64,000 nucleotides of DNA from Candidatus Bathyarchaeia archaeon. Its GTDB lineage: Archaea > Thermoproteota > Bathyarchaeia > Bathyarchaeales > Bathycorpusculaceae. A model generated the notes under the pieces. That model saw only the letters and a list, made by a program, of their open reading frames with translations, was not told the origin of the DNA and did no database searches. Position 1 is the stretch's first letter. Each line of letters starts with the position of its first letter. The position numbers and the translations under genes were made by a program. Below are positions 17,792 to 27,078 of this stretch, piece after piece. The stretch is taken from assembly GCA_041447175.1 (NCBI GenBank), contig CP166960.1, positions 1,139,507 through 1,203,506 on the forward strand. The letters are read 5' to 3'.

Positions 17792-19516
17792 ATGATTCAC
17801 CAATATGACGCCGTAATCGTTGGCGCAGGAATCGCAGGGTTAACAGCAGCTCTGCAAGCCTCCCAAACCTGCCATGTTGCGGTTCTTAGCAAAATCTACG
17901 CTCCTCGCGCTCACAGCGGCTCCGCGCAGGGCGGCATCTCTGCAGCGTTGGGCAACGAAGAAGAGGACCACTGGGAGTGGCACATGTATGACACTGTCAA
18001 AGGCGGCGACTACCTCACTGACCAAGACATCGCCCAGATTCTCGCCCGCGAAGCCCCCCAGCGCCTCATCGAACTCGAACATCTGGGCGTGCCCTTTAGC
18101 CGCAACACCCAAGGCAAAATTGAGCAGCGGCGGTTTGGGGGACACACCCGCAACTTTGGGGAAGCTCCTGTTCGCCGAGCTTGCTATGCTTCTGACAGGA
18201 CAGGACGCGTAATTATGGATGCTCTCTATGACCACTGTATGGTGCGGGGTGTAGAGATTTTTGATGAAGTTTTTATCACTTCCCTTTTGCGTTCAGAGGG
18301 CAAAGTTTGCGGCGTCGCGGGGTACAAGCTGGCAACAGGGGAACCCATGATTTTCCACGCTAAAGCAGTTCTGCTGGCTACTGGCGGCTGCGGACGCATC
18401 TTCAAAACCACTTCAATGGCGTTTGCCGCCACAGGCGACGGCTTTGCTTTAGCTTACGATGCAGGCGTGCCTTTGGAGGACATGGAGTTTGTTCAGTTTC
18501 ACCCCACAGGCATCCACAAACTGGGGATTTTGGTTAGCGAGGCAGCCCGAGCGGAGGGCGGAATTTTACGAAACGGCAAAGGCGAAGCGTTCATGGAACG
18601 GTACGCGCCGACGTTGAAGGATTTGGCGCCACGCGACATAATTTCCAGAGCCATCCTCACCGAAATCGCAGAAGACAGAGGCATAAACGGCAAGGATTTT
18701 GTGTATTTGGATTTGTCCCATCTGGGCAAGGCGCAGTTGGAGCAGAAGCTTTCGGAGGTCACCTCGTTTGTCCAAACGTATCTGGGAATTGATGCGAGCC
18801 AGTCGCCTATTCCTGTGGCTCCAACCTGCCATTACATGATGGGCGGCATCCCCACAGATGCAGTTGGACACGTGTTGGCTGATGGAAAAAACCAAGTGCT
18901 TGGGGGATTGTATGCAGCGGGCGAATGTGCCTGTGTAAGTGTCCATGGCGCCAACCGTTTGGGGACAAATTCGCTGATTGATTTGGTGGTTTTTGGCAAA
19001 CGCGCGGGAACCGACATCGCCAGATATGTTGCCCAGAACAATTTGCCCTCACTGCCTTCTGGTGCAGAATCCGCAGTGAAGGAGAAGGCGCAGGGTTTGC
19101 TGGAGTCTCAGGGAAACGAGCGGATAAGCCAAATTCGGGCGGAAATGCAAAAAACCATGACCCAACAGTGCAGCGTGTTTCGCGACCGCCCAAACTTGGA
19201 GGAGGCGTTGTGCAAGATTGGAGAGCTAAAAGCACGTTACGCTCAAGTTGGGTTGTCGTTTAAGGGGAAACGTTGCAATTACGAGTTAGAGGACGCATTG
19301 GAGCTGGGAAACATGCTAAAGCTCGCTGAAGCCATCGCGTACTCAGCGCTGTTGCGGCAGGAAAGCCGCGGTGCCCACTTTCGCAACGACTATCCTCAAC
19401 GCAACGACCACGACTGGCTCAAGCACACCCTGCTTGCCCAAACCCCAAACGGAATCCAAGTGGACTACAAACCCGTCACGGTCACGCGGTTTAAACCAAG
19501 AGCAAGGACTTACTGA
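17792..19516 (+). CDS. sdhA: Succinate dehydrogenase/fumarate reductase flavoprotein subunit
   Basis: FAD subunit that interconverts fumarate and succinate. The dinucleotide motif GAGIAG (11–16), the covalent-FAD histidine in [10 protein letters not shown] (His41), the substrate-site stretch FVQFHPTGI, and [11 protein letters not shown] near residue 385 are all present. Length 574 is normal. A GGGAGAG precedes ATG 17792. The stop overlaps the ATG of the iron–sulfur subunit (TGATG). The direction of the reaction cannot be read from sequence; no membrane-anchor genes adjoin. Confidence 0.95.
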   Translation: MIHQYDAVIVGAGIAGLTAALQASQTCHVAVLSKIYAPRAHSGSAQGGISAALGNEEEDHWEWHMYDTVKGGDYLTDQDIAQILAREAPQRLIELEHLGVPFSRNTQGKIEQRRFGGHTRNFGEAPVRRACYASDRTGRVIMDALYDHCMVRGVEIFDEVFITSLLRSEGKVCGVAGYKLATGEPMIFHAKAVLLATGGCGRIFKTTSMAFAATGDGFALAYDAGVPLEDMEFVQFHPTGIHKLGILVSEAARAEGGILRNGKGEAFMERYAPTLKDLAPRDIISRAILTEIAEDRGINGKDFVYLDLSHLGKAQLEQKLSEVTSFVQTYLGIDASQSPIPVAPTCHYMMGGIPTDAVGHVLADGKNQVLGGLYAAGECACVSVHGANRLGTNSLIDLVVFGKRAGTDIARYVAQNNLPSLPSGAESAVKEKAQGLLESQGNERISQIRAEMQKTMTQQCSVFRDRPNLEEALCKIGELKARYAQVGLSFKGKRCNYELEDALELGNMLKLAEAIAYSALLRQESRGAHFRNDYPQRNDHDWLKHTLLAQTPNGIQVDYKPVTVTRFKPRARTY

Positions 19517-20238
19517 TGCAAGTCAAACTGCGCATTTTTCGTTTCGACCCCCAAACCGACCTCCAACCCCACTATGACACCTTCACCGTTAACTCGGAGC
19601 CTACCGACAGAGTACTGGACTGCCTCAACAAGATACGCTGGGAGCAAGATGGCAGCTTAGCCTACCGCATGAGCTGCGCCCATGGCATCTGTGGCTCCGA
19701 CGGCATGACCATCAACGGCGTTTCAGCGTTGGCTTGCCAAAAACTCGTCAAAGACTTTCCGCCTGACAAAGAAATTCTTATTGAGCCGTTGAGTGTGTTT
19801 GCGGTGGTGAAGGATTTGGTGGTGGATTTGGAGCCTTTTTTTGAGCGTGAAAAATCCGTTCACCCATCGGGAGGCATTGCGTTAACAGAGGCAGCGGAAG
19901 ACGTGGAGCATCTGCAGTCGATGGAGGAGCGTGCACGGTTTGATGACGACATTAAATGCATCATGTGTGGCTGCTGTGTGGCGGCGTGCCCTGTTAATCA
20001 GGGAGAAGACCCGGCATATGTGGGTCCAGCGGCGGTGGTTAGGGCGCACCGATACATTTTTGACTCCCGCGTAGGCGACACTTTGAAGCGGCTGCAAATT
20101 ATGGATACCCCGCATGGTGTGTGGAGCTGTAAGAGTTACTTTAAATGTACGCAGGTTTGCCCAAAAAAAATCCAAATAACAAAGCACATCGTGGAAGTTA
20201 AGCGTAAAATCCTAAGTGACCTAAGACACAAAAAGTGA
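19516..20238 (+). CDS. sdhB: Succinate dehydrogenase/fumarate reductase iron–sulfur subunit
   Basis: N-terminal plant-type [2Fe-2S] domain with C54, C59, Asp62 and C74 (the Asp is normal in this family), then a bacterial ferredoxin domain with C148-x2-C151-x2-C154-x3-C158-P and C205…C211-x3-C215-P. Together these ligate the 2Fe-2S, 4Fe-4S and 3Fe-4S centres. It lacks the CCG domain of thiol:fumarate reductase TfrB. Directly downstream there is an intergenic repeat and a small four-cysteine protein rather than SdhC/SdhD. Confidence 0.95.
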   Translation: MQVKLRIFRFDPQTDLQPHYDTFTVNSEPTDRVLDCLNKIRWEQDGSLAYRMSCAHGICGSDGMTINGVSALACQKLVKDFPPDKEILIEPLSVFAVVKDLVVDLEPFFEREKSVHPSGGIALTEAAEDVEHLQSMEERARFDDDIKCIMCGCCVAACPVNQGEDPAYVGPAAVVRAHRYIFDSRVGDTLKRLQIMDTPHGVWSCKSYFKCTQVCPKKIQITKHIVEVKRKILSDLRHKK

Positions 20239-20259
20239 CCCCAACTCGGGTGGGTGCGG

Positions 20260-20303
20260 GTAGGTCGACTACTTTTGGGTAGACCCTTAGCACTCTACGT
20301 TTT
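20260..20303 (+). repeat. Intergenic ~45-bp element, copy 2
   Basis: Starts GTAGGTCGACTAC and ends CACTCTACGTTTT, 21 nt after the sdhB stop. It matches copies at 9242–9286 (-) and 40419–40462 (+) in the end blocks, the GTAG–CTAC stem and the TAG-CC core. Confidence 0.5.
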
Positions 20304-20346
20304 GAACAGTTTATAGCTGAGAAGTCCCATTTAGAAGTGATGCACT

Positions 20347-20586
20347 ATGACTTTAGAGGGTTACTCGGAGTATAAGAGGCGGGAATTTTGCAACGACGTC
20401 AAATGCCCCGTGCAAATGACCCTTAACGCACTTAAGGACCAGCCGGAAACCTACGAGTTGATTCGCCAAACCTGCAGCACCGCCTGCAGGTACACTACAT
20501 GGCAGTTTCACCATTGGCTTATAGAAAAAGGCTATTTGATTGTCCGTCAGAAGGAAAAAGTTGAAAAAACAAAAGCAACCCCTTAA
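20347..20586 (+). CDS. Small four-cysteine protein next to sdhAB
   Basis: 79 residues with paired cysteines C15-x4-C20 and C43-x3-C47, then a helix with W-x3-HHWLIEKGYLIVR. The spacing could ligate an Fe–S cluster or zinc. I do not recognise a named family, though the pattern looks like a conserved protein of anaerobes. It follows sdhB by ~110 nt on the same strand but may have its own promoter (TTTATAG near 20309–20315). Confidence 0.65.
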   Translation: MTLEGYSEYKRREFCNDVKCPVQMTLNALKDQPETYELIRQTCSTACRYTTWQFHHWLIEKGYLIVRQKEKVEKTKATP

Positions 20587-20793
20587 ATGTGAGCAAAAAA
20601 TTCAAAAAGAAGCAACATCACACTTTTCAATAACTTAGTTTAACTCAAAATTAAATAGTCAATAATATATTTTACGCAAAAAGAAATCAATTCTGCAAAC
20701 AAACAAGTGTCGACCTGAGATTACACCTGAGCAAAAGCGATAAATATTATGTCCTAATATACCGTTGACCTTGATTTTGTTGAGGGAAAGTAA

Positions 20794-23283
20794 ATGTCAA
20801 GAATTGTTAAACCAGAAGAAACATCAGAAAATACATCGAAGAAAGTCTTGCGCTTTCTAAACGCTGCAACCACAAGCGAAGAAATTGCAAACGCAATTGA
20901 AGTACCCGGTGAAAGAGACGTTGACCTAAAAATTGCTCAACGCATCTTGGACACCAAAACAAAAAGCGGTCCATTCACCACATTGACAGAAGTAGCCGAC
21001 ATCCCCCTGATAGGCCCAAAACGTTTCAGCGCAATAGTCGACCAAATTGGCACGATGCAGGAAGGGGTAGAAAAACAGAGAACACAATTCAAAACCCTAA
21101 TCGCCGCCAACCCAAACTACTTCGGAAACATGACCAGCAAGCTGGTAGCCGAAAAATTCAAGCCGATAGTTCCAATGGCAACAAACACGAAATATGAAGA
21201 AATTGTCTGCGTAGGCTTATACCCCGAAGACAACGTTTTGGAAGCTGTAATCAAAGTCAAATTACCTAACGGCTACCTCGGACCTTTATGCGCCCAAGGG
21301 AGCAAAGAATACGTATCATTCTACATTGACTACAACGACGGCGCAGGCTTCGAGTTAGCAGGCGCAACCGCAGAAGTAAACGTCCATGACCTCTCATCAG
21401 TTGACGGTGAACACATCTATTATGCTGTAAGAACCTCATTCACACCCAAAAAACAACACTTCTGCAATTCTCCCCAAATCGTAAAAGTGCGCGCAATTCT
21501 TTCATGGCAAACAATTCCCACAGGACCCAACTACCCGCCAGCATGGGGCAACGTGGTGGAATGCTGGGTACAAATCAAACCATATAAAACACTAATCCTT
21601 GCCCTACCCGAATTCACGAAAACAGAAAACATGGTTTTCGTCGGCGACAAACTCGAAGTCAAAGCCATGATTGAAAAATCAATAGCCGCCGAAGAGATGA
21701 TGAAGAAAGAAGGCAAAATTGAAGCAGAACGCGCTAACTTCAAAGAACTTATCACCAAGAACCCCAACTATTTCGGTTCCATCAGTAAATCGCAAGAAAA
21801 ATCGCCACTCATGAAAGCAGTAAAATCAATGCCGTCTTCAACCGTCAAAGATTTGCTACCCAAACTTGTAGTAAATCCCGACCTGCTCATTCCAGTAGTC
21901 CTGGTTGACCCCAAAGTAAAGTATGAAGAGCTTAAATGCGTGGGCCTTTACCCAGAAGGCGACCTCTTAGAAGCCATAATCGAACTGAAGCTGCCCTCAG
22001 GATTCAACGGTGACCTCTGCACGTTAGGCAGCCAAGAATACGTGGCATTCTACATCGACTGGGGCACAGGCTATCAATACGTCAACACCGCATCCGTAGC
22101 CGTCCACGATATCCCTAAAGCTGCAGACAAACACTTGTTCTACGCTGTCAAAGCCACCATTCCAAAAGAAATAATTGAATCAAAGCTTGAGGAATGCACA
22201 ACTGAAAACGTAGTCAAAGTAAAAGCCATCCTGTCGTGGAATGCTGACCCCACACCTTATGGGCACACCTACACGCCAGCGTGGGGTAACGTGCTTGAGA
22301 AACAAATCCAGATCAGACCACTAAACGGTGCGAGCGCCGAATGCAAACTTGAAATTGTAAGCGGGATACACGTCGACGACATCGCACAGGTTGGAACCCA
22401 AAAAGGCTTAGCCATTAAGATTTATGCAGGCGACACTGTTCCAGGAACCTATGACCGCCCATTTGGTGGGTTGGTTGCGGTTTGGGCAAACATAAACCTC
22501 TACCAAGTCGAATACTATCGATTCAGATACAGCGAAGATAATGGTCTAACATGGAAAAACGTTATGGACAAACGAACCGCAAGAAGCATTTTCGGTTACA
22601 GCATCAAACGCGGTCCTGACGCGGATGGATGGTTTAGCAGAGCTGAATATGAAGACGACCTTGACAACTACAGTCTCACATCACTTGCGCAGTGGAACAC
22701 AGCTGGCAAAAACGGAAACTATCTTCTCAAGTTGGAATTAGCAAACGGGGCACATACATTACTTAAGAGCAGCGAAGTGCACCTCGTCATCGACAATGTA
22801 CAACCAAAACTGTTCACTTTTGGAGGAACCCCCACACCCTTACCAGCCAAAGGCGTAGTTATAAAAGATACAGCAGGCAACTATCGGAAATGCGGAACAT
22901 TTACGGGACCAGAGCCTATTGTCATCTATGGCAACTTCAGCGACGACTACTTCAGAAACTACTCCCTGACAGTTTTCGGCGGAAACATCAACGTTTCAGG
23001 TGTCGGAATCGGTTCTGGAACATACGACCCCCCGACGAGCACAACCAACGAAACTGGGGTAATTGGAGCTGCTGACGGCGGAATGGGACAAGAACTGATG
23101 CAACTTAACCTCTGTGGAGTAACTCAATCTCCTGCAAAAGTCAAATGTGCCTACGGTGTGAAGCTTGGAATTTGGACGCGAACTATCGTAGGTTACATGA
23201 GCGGATACCAGTTCGACACCACAAGCCAACACCAAGAGGCATTCGTTACTTTCGACTGGGACCCCTCCGGCTGCCCAACATAA
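20794..23283 (+). CDS. 829-residue protein: HhH-like N-terminus plus internally duplicated domain
   Basis: The N-terminal ~95 residues look like a helix-hairpin-helix module (QRILDTKTKSGPF, then LIGPKRFSAIV). Two ~210-residue repeats follow (about 97–310 and 320–535), each opening with NPNYFG, then CVGLYPE, LEA-I--KLP-G, EYV-FYID, VHD, YAV, VK-KAILSW and PAWGNV. The C-terminal third is a separate beta-rich region with Cys and Gly. There is no signal peptide or membrane helix, so it appears cytoplasmic or exported by an unusual route. A TATA-like AAATATTA box lies ~50 nt upstream. Function not recognised. Confidence 0.75.
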   Translation: MSRIVKPEETSENTSKKVLRFLNAATTSEEIANAIEVPGERDVDLKIAQRILDTKTKSGPFTTLTEVADIPLIGPKRFSAIVDQIGTMQEGVEKQRTQFKTLIAANPNYFGNMTSKLVAEKFKPIVPMATNTKYEEIVCVGLYPEDNVLEAVIKVKLPNGYLGPLCAQGSKEYVSFYIDYNDGAGFELAGATAEVNVHDLSSVDGEHIYYAVRTSFTPKKQHFCNSPQIVKVRAILSWQTIPTGPNYPPAWGNVVECWVQIKPYKTLILALPEFTKTENMVFVGDKLEVKAMIEKSIAAEEMMKKEGKIEAERANFKELITKNPNYFGSISKSQEKSPLMKAVKSMPSSTVKDLLPKLVVNPDLLIPVVLVDPKVKYEELKCVGLYPEGDLLEAIIELKLPSGFNGDLCTLGSQEYVAFYIDWGTGYQYVNTASVAVHDIPKAADKHLFYAVKATIPKEIIESKLEECTTENVVKVKAILSWNADPTPYGHTYTPAWGNVLEKQIQIRPLNGASAECKLEIVSGIHVDDIAQVGTQKGLAIKIYAGDTVPGTYDRPFGGLVAVWANINLYQVEYYRFRYSEDNGLTWKNVMDKRTARSIFGYSIKRGPDADGWFSRAEYEDDLDNYSLTSLAQWNTAGKNGNYLLKLELANGAHTLLKSSEVHLVIDNVQPKLFTFGGTPTPLPAKGVVIKDTAGNYRKCGTFTGPEPIVIYGNFSDDYFRNYSLTVFGGNINVSGVGIGSGTYDPPTSTTNETGVIGAADGGMGQELMQLNLCGVTQSPAKVKCAYGVKLGIWTRTIVGYMSGYQFDTTSQHQEAFVTFDWDPSGCPT

Positions 23284-23299
23284 AAGCCCAGAAAACGTT

Positions 23300-23334
23300 G
23301 AAGATGTCTAAACATCTTCCCCCTTGTTTTTCTT
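23300..23334 (+). terminator. Intrinsic-type terminator
   Basis: GAAGATGT–4 nt–ACATCTTC, a perfect 8-bp stem, followed by CCCC and a T-rich tract, 17 nt after the stop of the 829-residue protein. Confidence 0.65.
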
Positions 23335-23383
23335 TATAATCTTTTTAGCAATATTGCAGCTTATGGTCTTATCATAGGAAGGG

Positions 23384-23392
23384 TTATTTAAT
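23384..23392 (+). promoter_or_regulatory. TATA box for the aldolase gene
   Basis: TTATTTAAT lies ~35 nt before ATG 23427, with a GGAGAT ribosome site at 23414–23419. This gives a short leader, as is usual in archaea. Confidence 0.5.
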
Positions 23393-23426
23393 CGTTAAGC
23401 CAGAACACTCAACGGAGATATGAAAT

Positions 23427-24221
23427 ATGGATTGGGGAATGAAAAACCGCTTATCACAACTCATTCAGAAAGACGGCAAAGCCCTCTTTTTGCCCATTGA
23501 CCACGGATACTTCCAGGGTCCAACTCACTGTCTGGAAAAACCCGCCGAAACCATAAAGCCGCTCTGGCAATACGCAGACGCCTTAATGCTAACCCGCGGC
23601 GTGCTCAGGAACTGCATTGACCCCGCAATCTCAAAACCAATTATAATGCGCGTGTCAGGCGCAGTCAGCGTAGTAGGCGACATGACCGCCGAAAGCATAG
23701 TCACATCCGTCAAAGAAGTCATTCGGCTCAACGCCTCCGCAGTTTCCATGTCCGTTTTTGTGGGAACAGGCGGCGAAAACAAAAGCCTAACCAACCTTGG
23801 CAAACTGGTGGATGAATGCGAAGACTACGGCATACCCACCATGGCGGTAACCTCGGTTGGGCGTGAACTGGAAAAACGGGAAGCCCGATACTTGGCGTTG
23901 GTGGCAAGAATCTCCGCTGAAATCGGCGCCCGCGTCGTTAAAACCTACTACTGCAAAGAAAACTTTGAAAAAGTCGTCGACGGCTGCCCTGTACCCATCG
24001 TTATCGCTGGCGGACCCAAAACGGAAACCCAGAAAGAAGTTTTTGACTTCGTTTATGACGGCATGCAAAAAGGCGCCATAGGCGTGAACCTCGGCCGAAA
24101 CATCTGGCAAACCGCCCACCCCGCTGCGGCGATGCGCGCCATCCAAGCCATCATACACAAAAACTACAACGCCAACGAAGCCAACGACCTCTACGAGCAG
24201 GTTATCGCAGGAAAAGCATAA
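23427..24221 (+). CDS. DeoC/LacD/LsrF-family class I aldolase
   Basis: A Schiff-base TIM-barrel aldolase. The opening FLPIDHGYFQGP is characteristic of the LsrF-like branch (3-hydroxy-5-phosphonooxypentane-2,4-dione thiolase) and related archaeal fructose-bisphosphate/ADH-synthase aldolases. The barrel lysine is in RVVKTYY (about residue 172), and the phosphate loop is IAGGPK plus GVNLGRNIWQ. In an organism without quorum-sensing AI-2 genes, another aldol or thiolase reaction on a phosphorylated sugar is likelier. It is followed closely by a zinc alcohol dehydrogenase, suggesting a two-step pathway. Confidence 0.85.
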   Translation: MDWGMKNRLSQLIQKDGKALFLPIDHGYFQGPTHCLEKPAETIKPLWQYADALMLTRGVLRNCIDPAISKPIIMRVSGAVSVVGDMTAESIVTSVKEVIRLNASAVSMSVFVGTGGENKSLTNLGKLVDECEDYGIPTMAVTSVGRELEKREARYLALVARISAEIGARVVKTYYCKENFEKVVDGCPVPIVIAGGPKTETQKEVFDFVYDGMQKGAIGVNLGRNIWQTAHPAAAMRAIQAIIHKNYNANEANDLYEQVIAGKA

Positions 24222-24249
24222 CCACCCGTCGTCTTTTTTGGTGACGCGA

Positions 24250-25278
24250 ATGCTTGTTGCCATGTACTACAACAACAAAGATGTCCGCATACAAGAAATG
24301 CCAAAACCCACAATCGGCGACGATGAATTTCTCCTCAAAGTCATGGCGTCAGGCATCTGCGGAAGCGACGTCACCGAATGGTACCGCGTCCCCAGAGCCC
24401 CCAAAGTGTTGGGGCATGAAGCAACAGGCGTCATTGAAGAGACGGGAAAAAACGTCACCAAATACAAGATGGGCGACCGCGTCTTTGTCTCGCATCACGT
24501 GCCCTGCAACACGTGCCGTTACTGCCAACGTGGACATCACACCGCATGCGAAACACTACACACAACCAACTACTACCCGGGCGGCTTTGCGCAGTATATT
24601 AGGGTGCCAAAAATCAATGTGGAAAACGGCGTATACCCCTTGCCCAGCGACATGTCATTTGAGGAAGGCACCTTCATTGAGCCACTAGCTTGCGTGGTTA
24701 GGGGACAGCGGCTCGCGGGGCTTAAAAAAGATGACACTGCATTGATAATCGGTGGCGGTTTAGCAGGAATTCTTCATACACAGTTGGCTAAGGCAAATGG
24801 CGTGCAAAACGTCGTGGTTTCCGACATTAACCCGTTTCGGTTAACCCAAGCCGAAAAATTCGGCGCAAACCACACGATAAACACCAAAGAAAATGTCCCC
24901 CAAAAACTCAAAGAAGCAAACAATGGGCGCCTAGCTGACCAAGTTATTGTTTGCACTGGAGCAACACCCGCGGCTTTAACGGCGTTGCAGTGTGTGGATA
25001 AAGGCGGCTCCATCCTGTTCTTTGCTGTACCCGACCCCACCGTGCGCATTCCCGTGCCCATCACGGACTTTTGGCGCAACGAAATCACCATGCGAACCAG
25101 CTACGGCGCTGCCCCAGAAGATTTGGAGGCATCGTTAGGGTTGCTTTCGCACCAGAAGTTAAATGTACAGGACATGATTACCCACAGACTGCCTTTGACG
25201 GAGGCAGCGGAAGGATTTAGGCTGGTAGCTACTGCAGGGGAATCACTGAAAGTGATTTTGCAACCCAACAATCCATAG
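24250..25278 (+). CDS. Zinc-dependent medium-chain alcohol/polyol dehydrogenase
   Basis: MDR superfamily: catalytic zinc site in SGICGSDVTEW and GHEATGVI, structural-zinc cysteines in CNTCRYCQRGHHTAC, and a nucleotide-binding GGGLAG loop near residue 172. It resembles sorbitol/threonine/galactitol dehydrogenases. I prefer ATG 24250 (GGTGA upstream) to the TTG 24238. It lies 28 bp after the aldolase, same strand. The substrate is probably a sugar alcohol or a product linked to the aldolase. Confidence 0.88.
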   Translation: MLVAMYYNNKDVRIQEMPKPTIGDDEFLLKVMASGICGSDVTEWYRVPRAPKVLGHEATGVIEETGKNVTKYKMGDRVFVSHHVPCNTCRYCQRGHHTACETLHTTNYYPGGFAQYIRVPKINVENGVYPLPSDMSFEEGTFIEPLACVVRGQRLAGLKKDDTALIIGGGLAGILHTQLAKANGVQNVVVSDINPFRLTQAEKFGANHTINTKENVPQKLKEANNGRLADQVIVCTGATPAALTALQCVDKGGSILFFAVPDPTVRIPVPITDFWRNEITMRTSYGAAPEDLEASLGLLSHQKLNVQDMITHRLPLTEAAEGFRLVATAGESLKVILQPNNP

Positions 25279-25299
25279 CCACATCCTTCCTGTTGCAGG

Positions 25300-26100
25300 T
25301 TAGATTTCGAACCGTTCCACAATTTTCTGCTCTTTCTCGCCGGTGATTTCAGCCACCACATGAAAATACTTCTGCAGCCCTGAGGTTTCGATGCGCGGCT
25401 TAAGCAGCTCATCTATCTGAAAAACCCCGGCAGAGTTGGACATGCTGATTTTTATAGTGATTGGCTTAGCGTCGGGGGACTCGTTTTCTAGGATTTCGAC
25501 TTTTTCGATGCTTAGAGCAGAAACGGCGTGAATGTCCACTTTCCCTGCGCTGAACGGGATGCGGGCGCGTCCAGCCTCCATGTCTAAGGCGTCTGCGATG
25601 CCCACGATGCCTGCCTCCAATGTTAACGGGTTATTGTTGGGCAAATAGGGGCGTTCATGCGAAACAATGGCGTGGAGAACTTCGGAAGTGAGTATGGCGG
25701 CTTCTTCTTCGGTGTATGCGGGTTTGAGGCATGCTTCAAGAAATTCCAGCGCCAACAAGCCACTGTACATCTCGTGGTGGTTCCGAATGACCACCATGCC
25801 TAAGTCGTGAAAGATGGAGCCTAAAACCACCACAACCTCCGCATCCTCGTTTCGCATGCCGTAGTCTTTAACGATGCTGGGCGTTACCTGCCTGCCGATG
25901 AGGATACGCAAAAGCTTCAACGCTAAGTTTGAGACGATTTTTACGTGGGTGGGTCCATGGTCAGTGTAGCCCAAGCGGTCAATAGCCATTACATTGCTGC
26001 ACCGCCAGTAAGTGTGCAGTTTACGGTTTTGCTTAACCGAATCCATAACTTGCTGAAGCTTAGGGTTATCTCTGTAGGGTATGTTAAAAGTGTAAGACAT
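25300..26100 (-). CDS. HD-domain metal-dependent phosphohydrolase
   Basis: The HD signature is complete: YTDHGPTHVKIV (first His), FHDLGM (HD pair near residue 99), then HAIVSHERPYL and IADALDMEAGR (distal Asp). A ~70-residue C-terminal beta region follows. Substrates may be nucleotides. The start is ATG 26100 (MSYTFNIPYRD), with GAGGT 11 nt upstream; the frame runs to 26136. Confidence 0.85.
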   Translation of the reverse strand: MSYTFNIPYRDNPKLQQVMDSVKQNRKLHTYWRCSNVMAIDRLGYTDHGPTHVKIVSNLALKLLRILIGRQVTPSIVKDYGMRNEDAEVVVVLGSIFHDLGMVVIRNHHEMYSGLLALEFLEACLKPAYTEEEAAILTSEVLHAIVSHERPYLPNNNPLTLEAGIVGIADALDMEAGRARIPFSAGKVDIHAVSALSIEKVEILENESPDAKPITIKISMSNSAGVFQIDELLKPRIETSGLQKYFHVVAEITGEKEQKIVERFEI

Positions 26101-26168
26101 CAGGCGGCACCTCAAACTACAAAGCTTATTGTGCATCCTGAAAATTTAAACTTACGTCAACCGATAAG

Positions 26169-26522
26169 TTAATCTGAGGTGCGGTCAAGCATCGGATTCT
26201 TTTTAGGAGGCGTATAGGTGGCTTTTTTGGCTTTCTTCATTGCTTGAACGCCTTCGTCCCAGGTCATAAGCGGCGTAATCTTTACTTGCCTGGGGGCACC
26301 GCCAGCCATGAACAGCATAGAAACCACCGCCGCATCCACATTGTTTGGCAACTCAAACAACGCAACCACATCAAACTCACCAAACGAGAGAAAAGCGAAC
26401 TCAACTTTGCCACCCAAATTCTCAATTGCGGGACGAACAAGCTCAAGCCGGTTTTGGGGCTCTTTGATTAGGGTGTTCCAAGCAATGTTAGTGTAAGATA
26501 ACTGCACCAAGTAGAAGGGCAT
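26169..26522 (-). CDS. GYD-domain protein
   Basis: A small ferredoxin-like-fold domain with the family layout: YLVQLSYT at the start, NLGGKVEFAFLSFGEFDVVALFELP in the middle (the GYD signature position reads GEFD), and a conserved VKITPLMTWDE. 117 residues, cytoplasmic, function unknown in all known members. It sits between the HD protein and the divergent aIF1A gene. Confidence 0.8.
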   Translation of the reverse strand: MPFYLVQLSYTNIAWNTLIKEPQNRLELVRPAIENLGGKVEFAFLSFGEFDVVALFELPNNVDAAVVSMLFMAGGAPRQVKITPLMTWDEGVQAMKKAKKATYTPPKKNPMLDRTSD

Positions 26523-26701
26523 TTCTAAAAACCTCTCTAGAAATTCTTTTGTGACCCAAGATAAACTTTACCTTCAGAGTGGAAGCGTCGCCCAATTTGT
26601 GGGGCAACTCTCTGTTGAAGCGTTTTTTGTGAAAACGGATAAACAGGCTTTTAAGCAACGTCTTCCACTCTTCAAAGCAATTAACCCGAGAGATGTGTTG
26701 G

Positions 26702-27007
26702 ATGGGTAAGAAAAAAGTGTTAAACGAAGGAAACCTCAACGAAATGGTTTACCCTTCACAAGGCGAATTGCTAGGTGTAGTTACGAAGTTACTGGGCTTT
26801 GACCGCATCATGGTCAAATGCCAAGACGGCAAAGAGCGCTTATGCCGCATCAGAGGAAAAATGAAACGCAGAGTCTGGATACGCGAAGGCGACGTGGTTT
26901 TAGTTTCGCCGTGGGACTTCCAAACCGACACACGCGGTGACGTTACATGGCGTTACACTCACGGGCAAGCAGAAATTCTGCGCCGAAAAGGCTTCCTCAC
27001 CGTTTAA
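26702..27007 (+). CDS. eif1a: Translation initiation factor aIF1A
   Basis: An S1/OB-fold factor that binds the A site of the small subunit. Typical stretches are GELLGVVTKLLGFDRIMVKCQDG, quoted in part (VTKLLGFDRIMVKC), RLCRIRGKMKRRVWIREGD (RGKMKRRVWI) and the C-terminal YTHGQAEILRRKGFL. I chose ATG 26702 (MGKKKVLNEG), nine bases inside the frame. First gene of the aIF1A–RIO1–KH set conserved across archaea. Confidence 0.95.
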   Translation: MGKKKVLNEGNLNEMVYPSQGELLGVVTKLLGFDRIMVKCQDGKERLCRIRGKMKRRVWIREGDVVLVSPWDFQTDTRGDVTWRYTHGQAEILRRKGFLTV

Positions 27008-27078
27008 ACAACCCAATCTTCTTCTTTGTTTGTTAAACCCTTTTATGCTCCTTAAACGATTTTGCTGACGGATACGTT

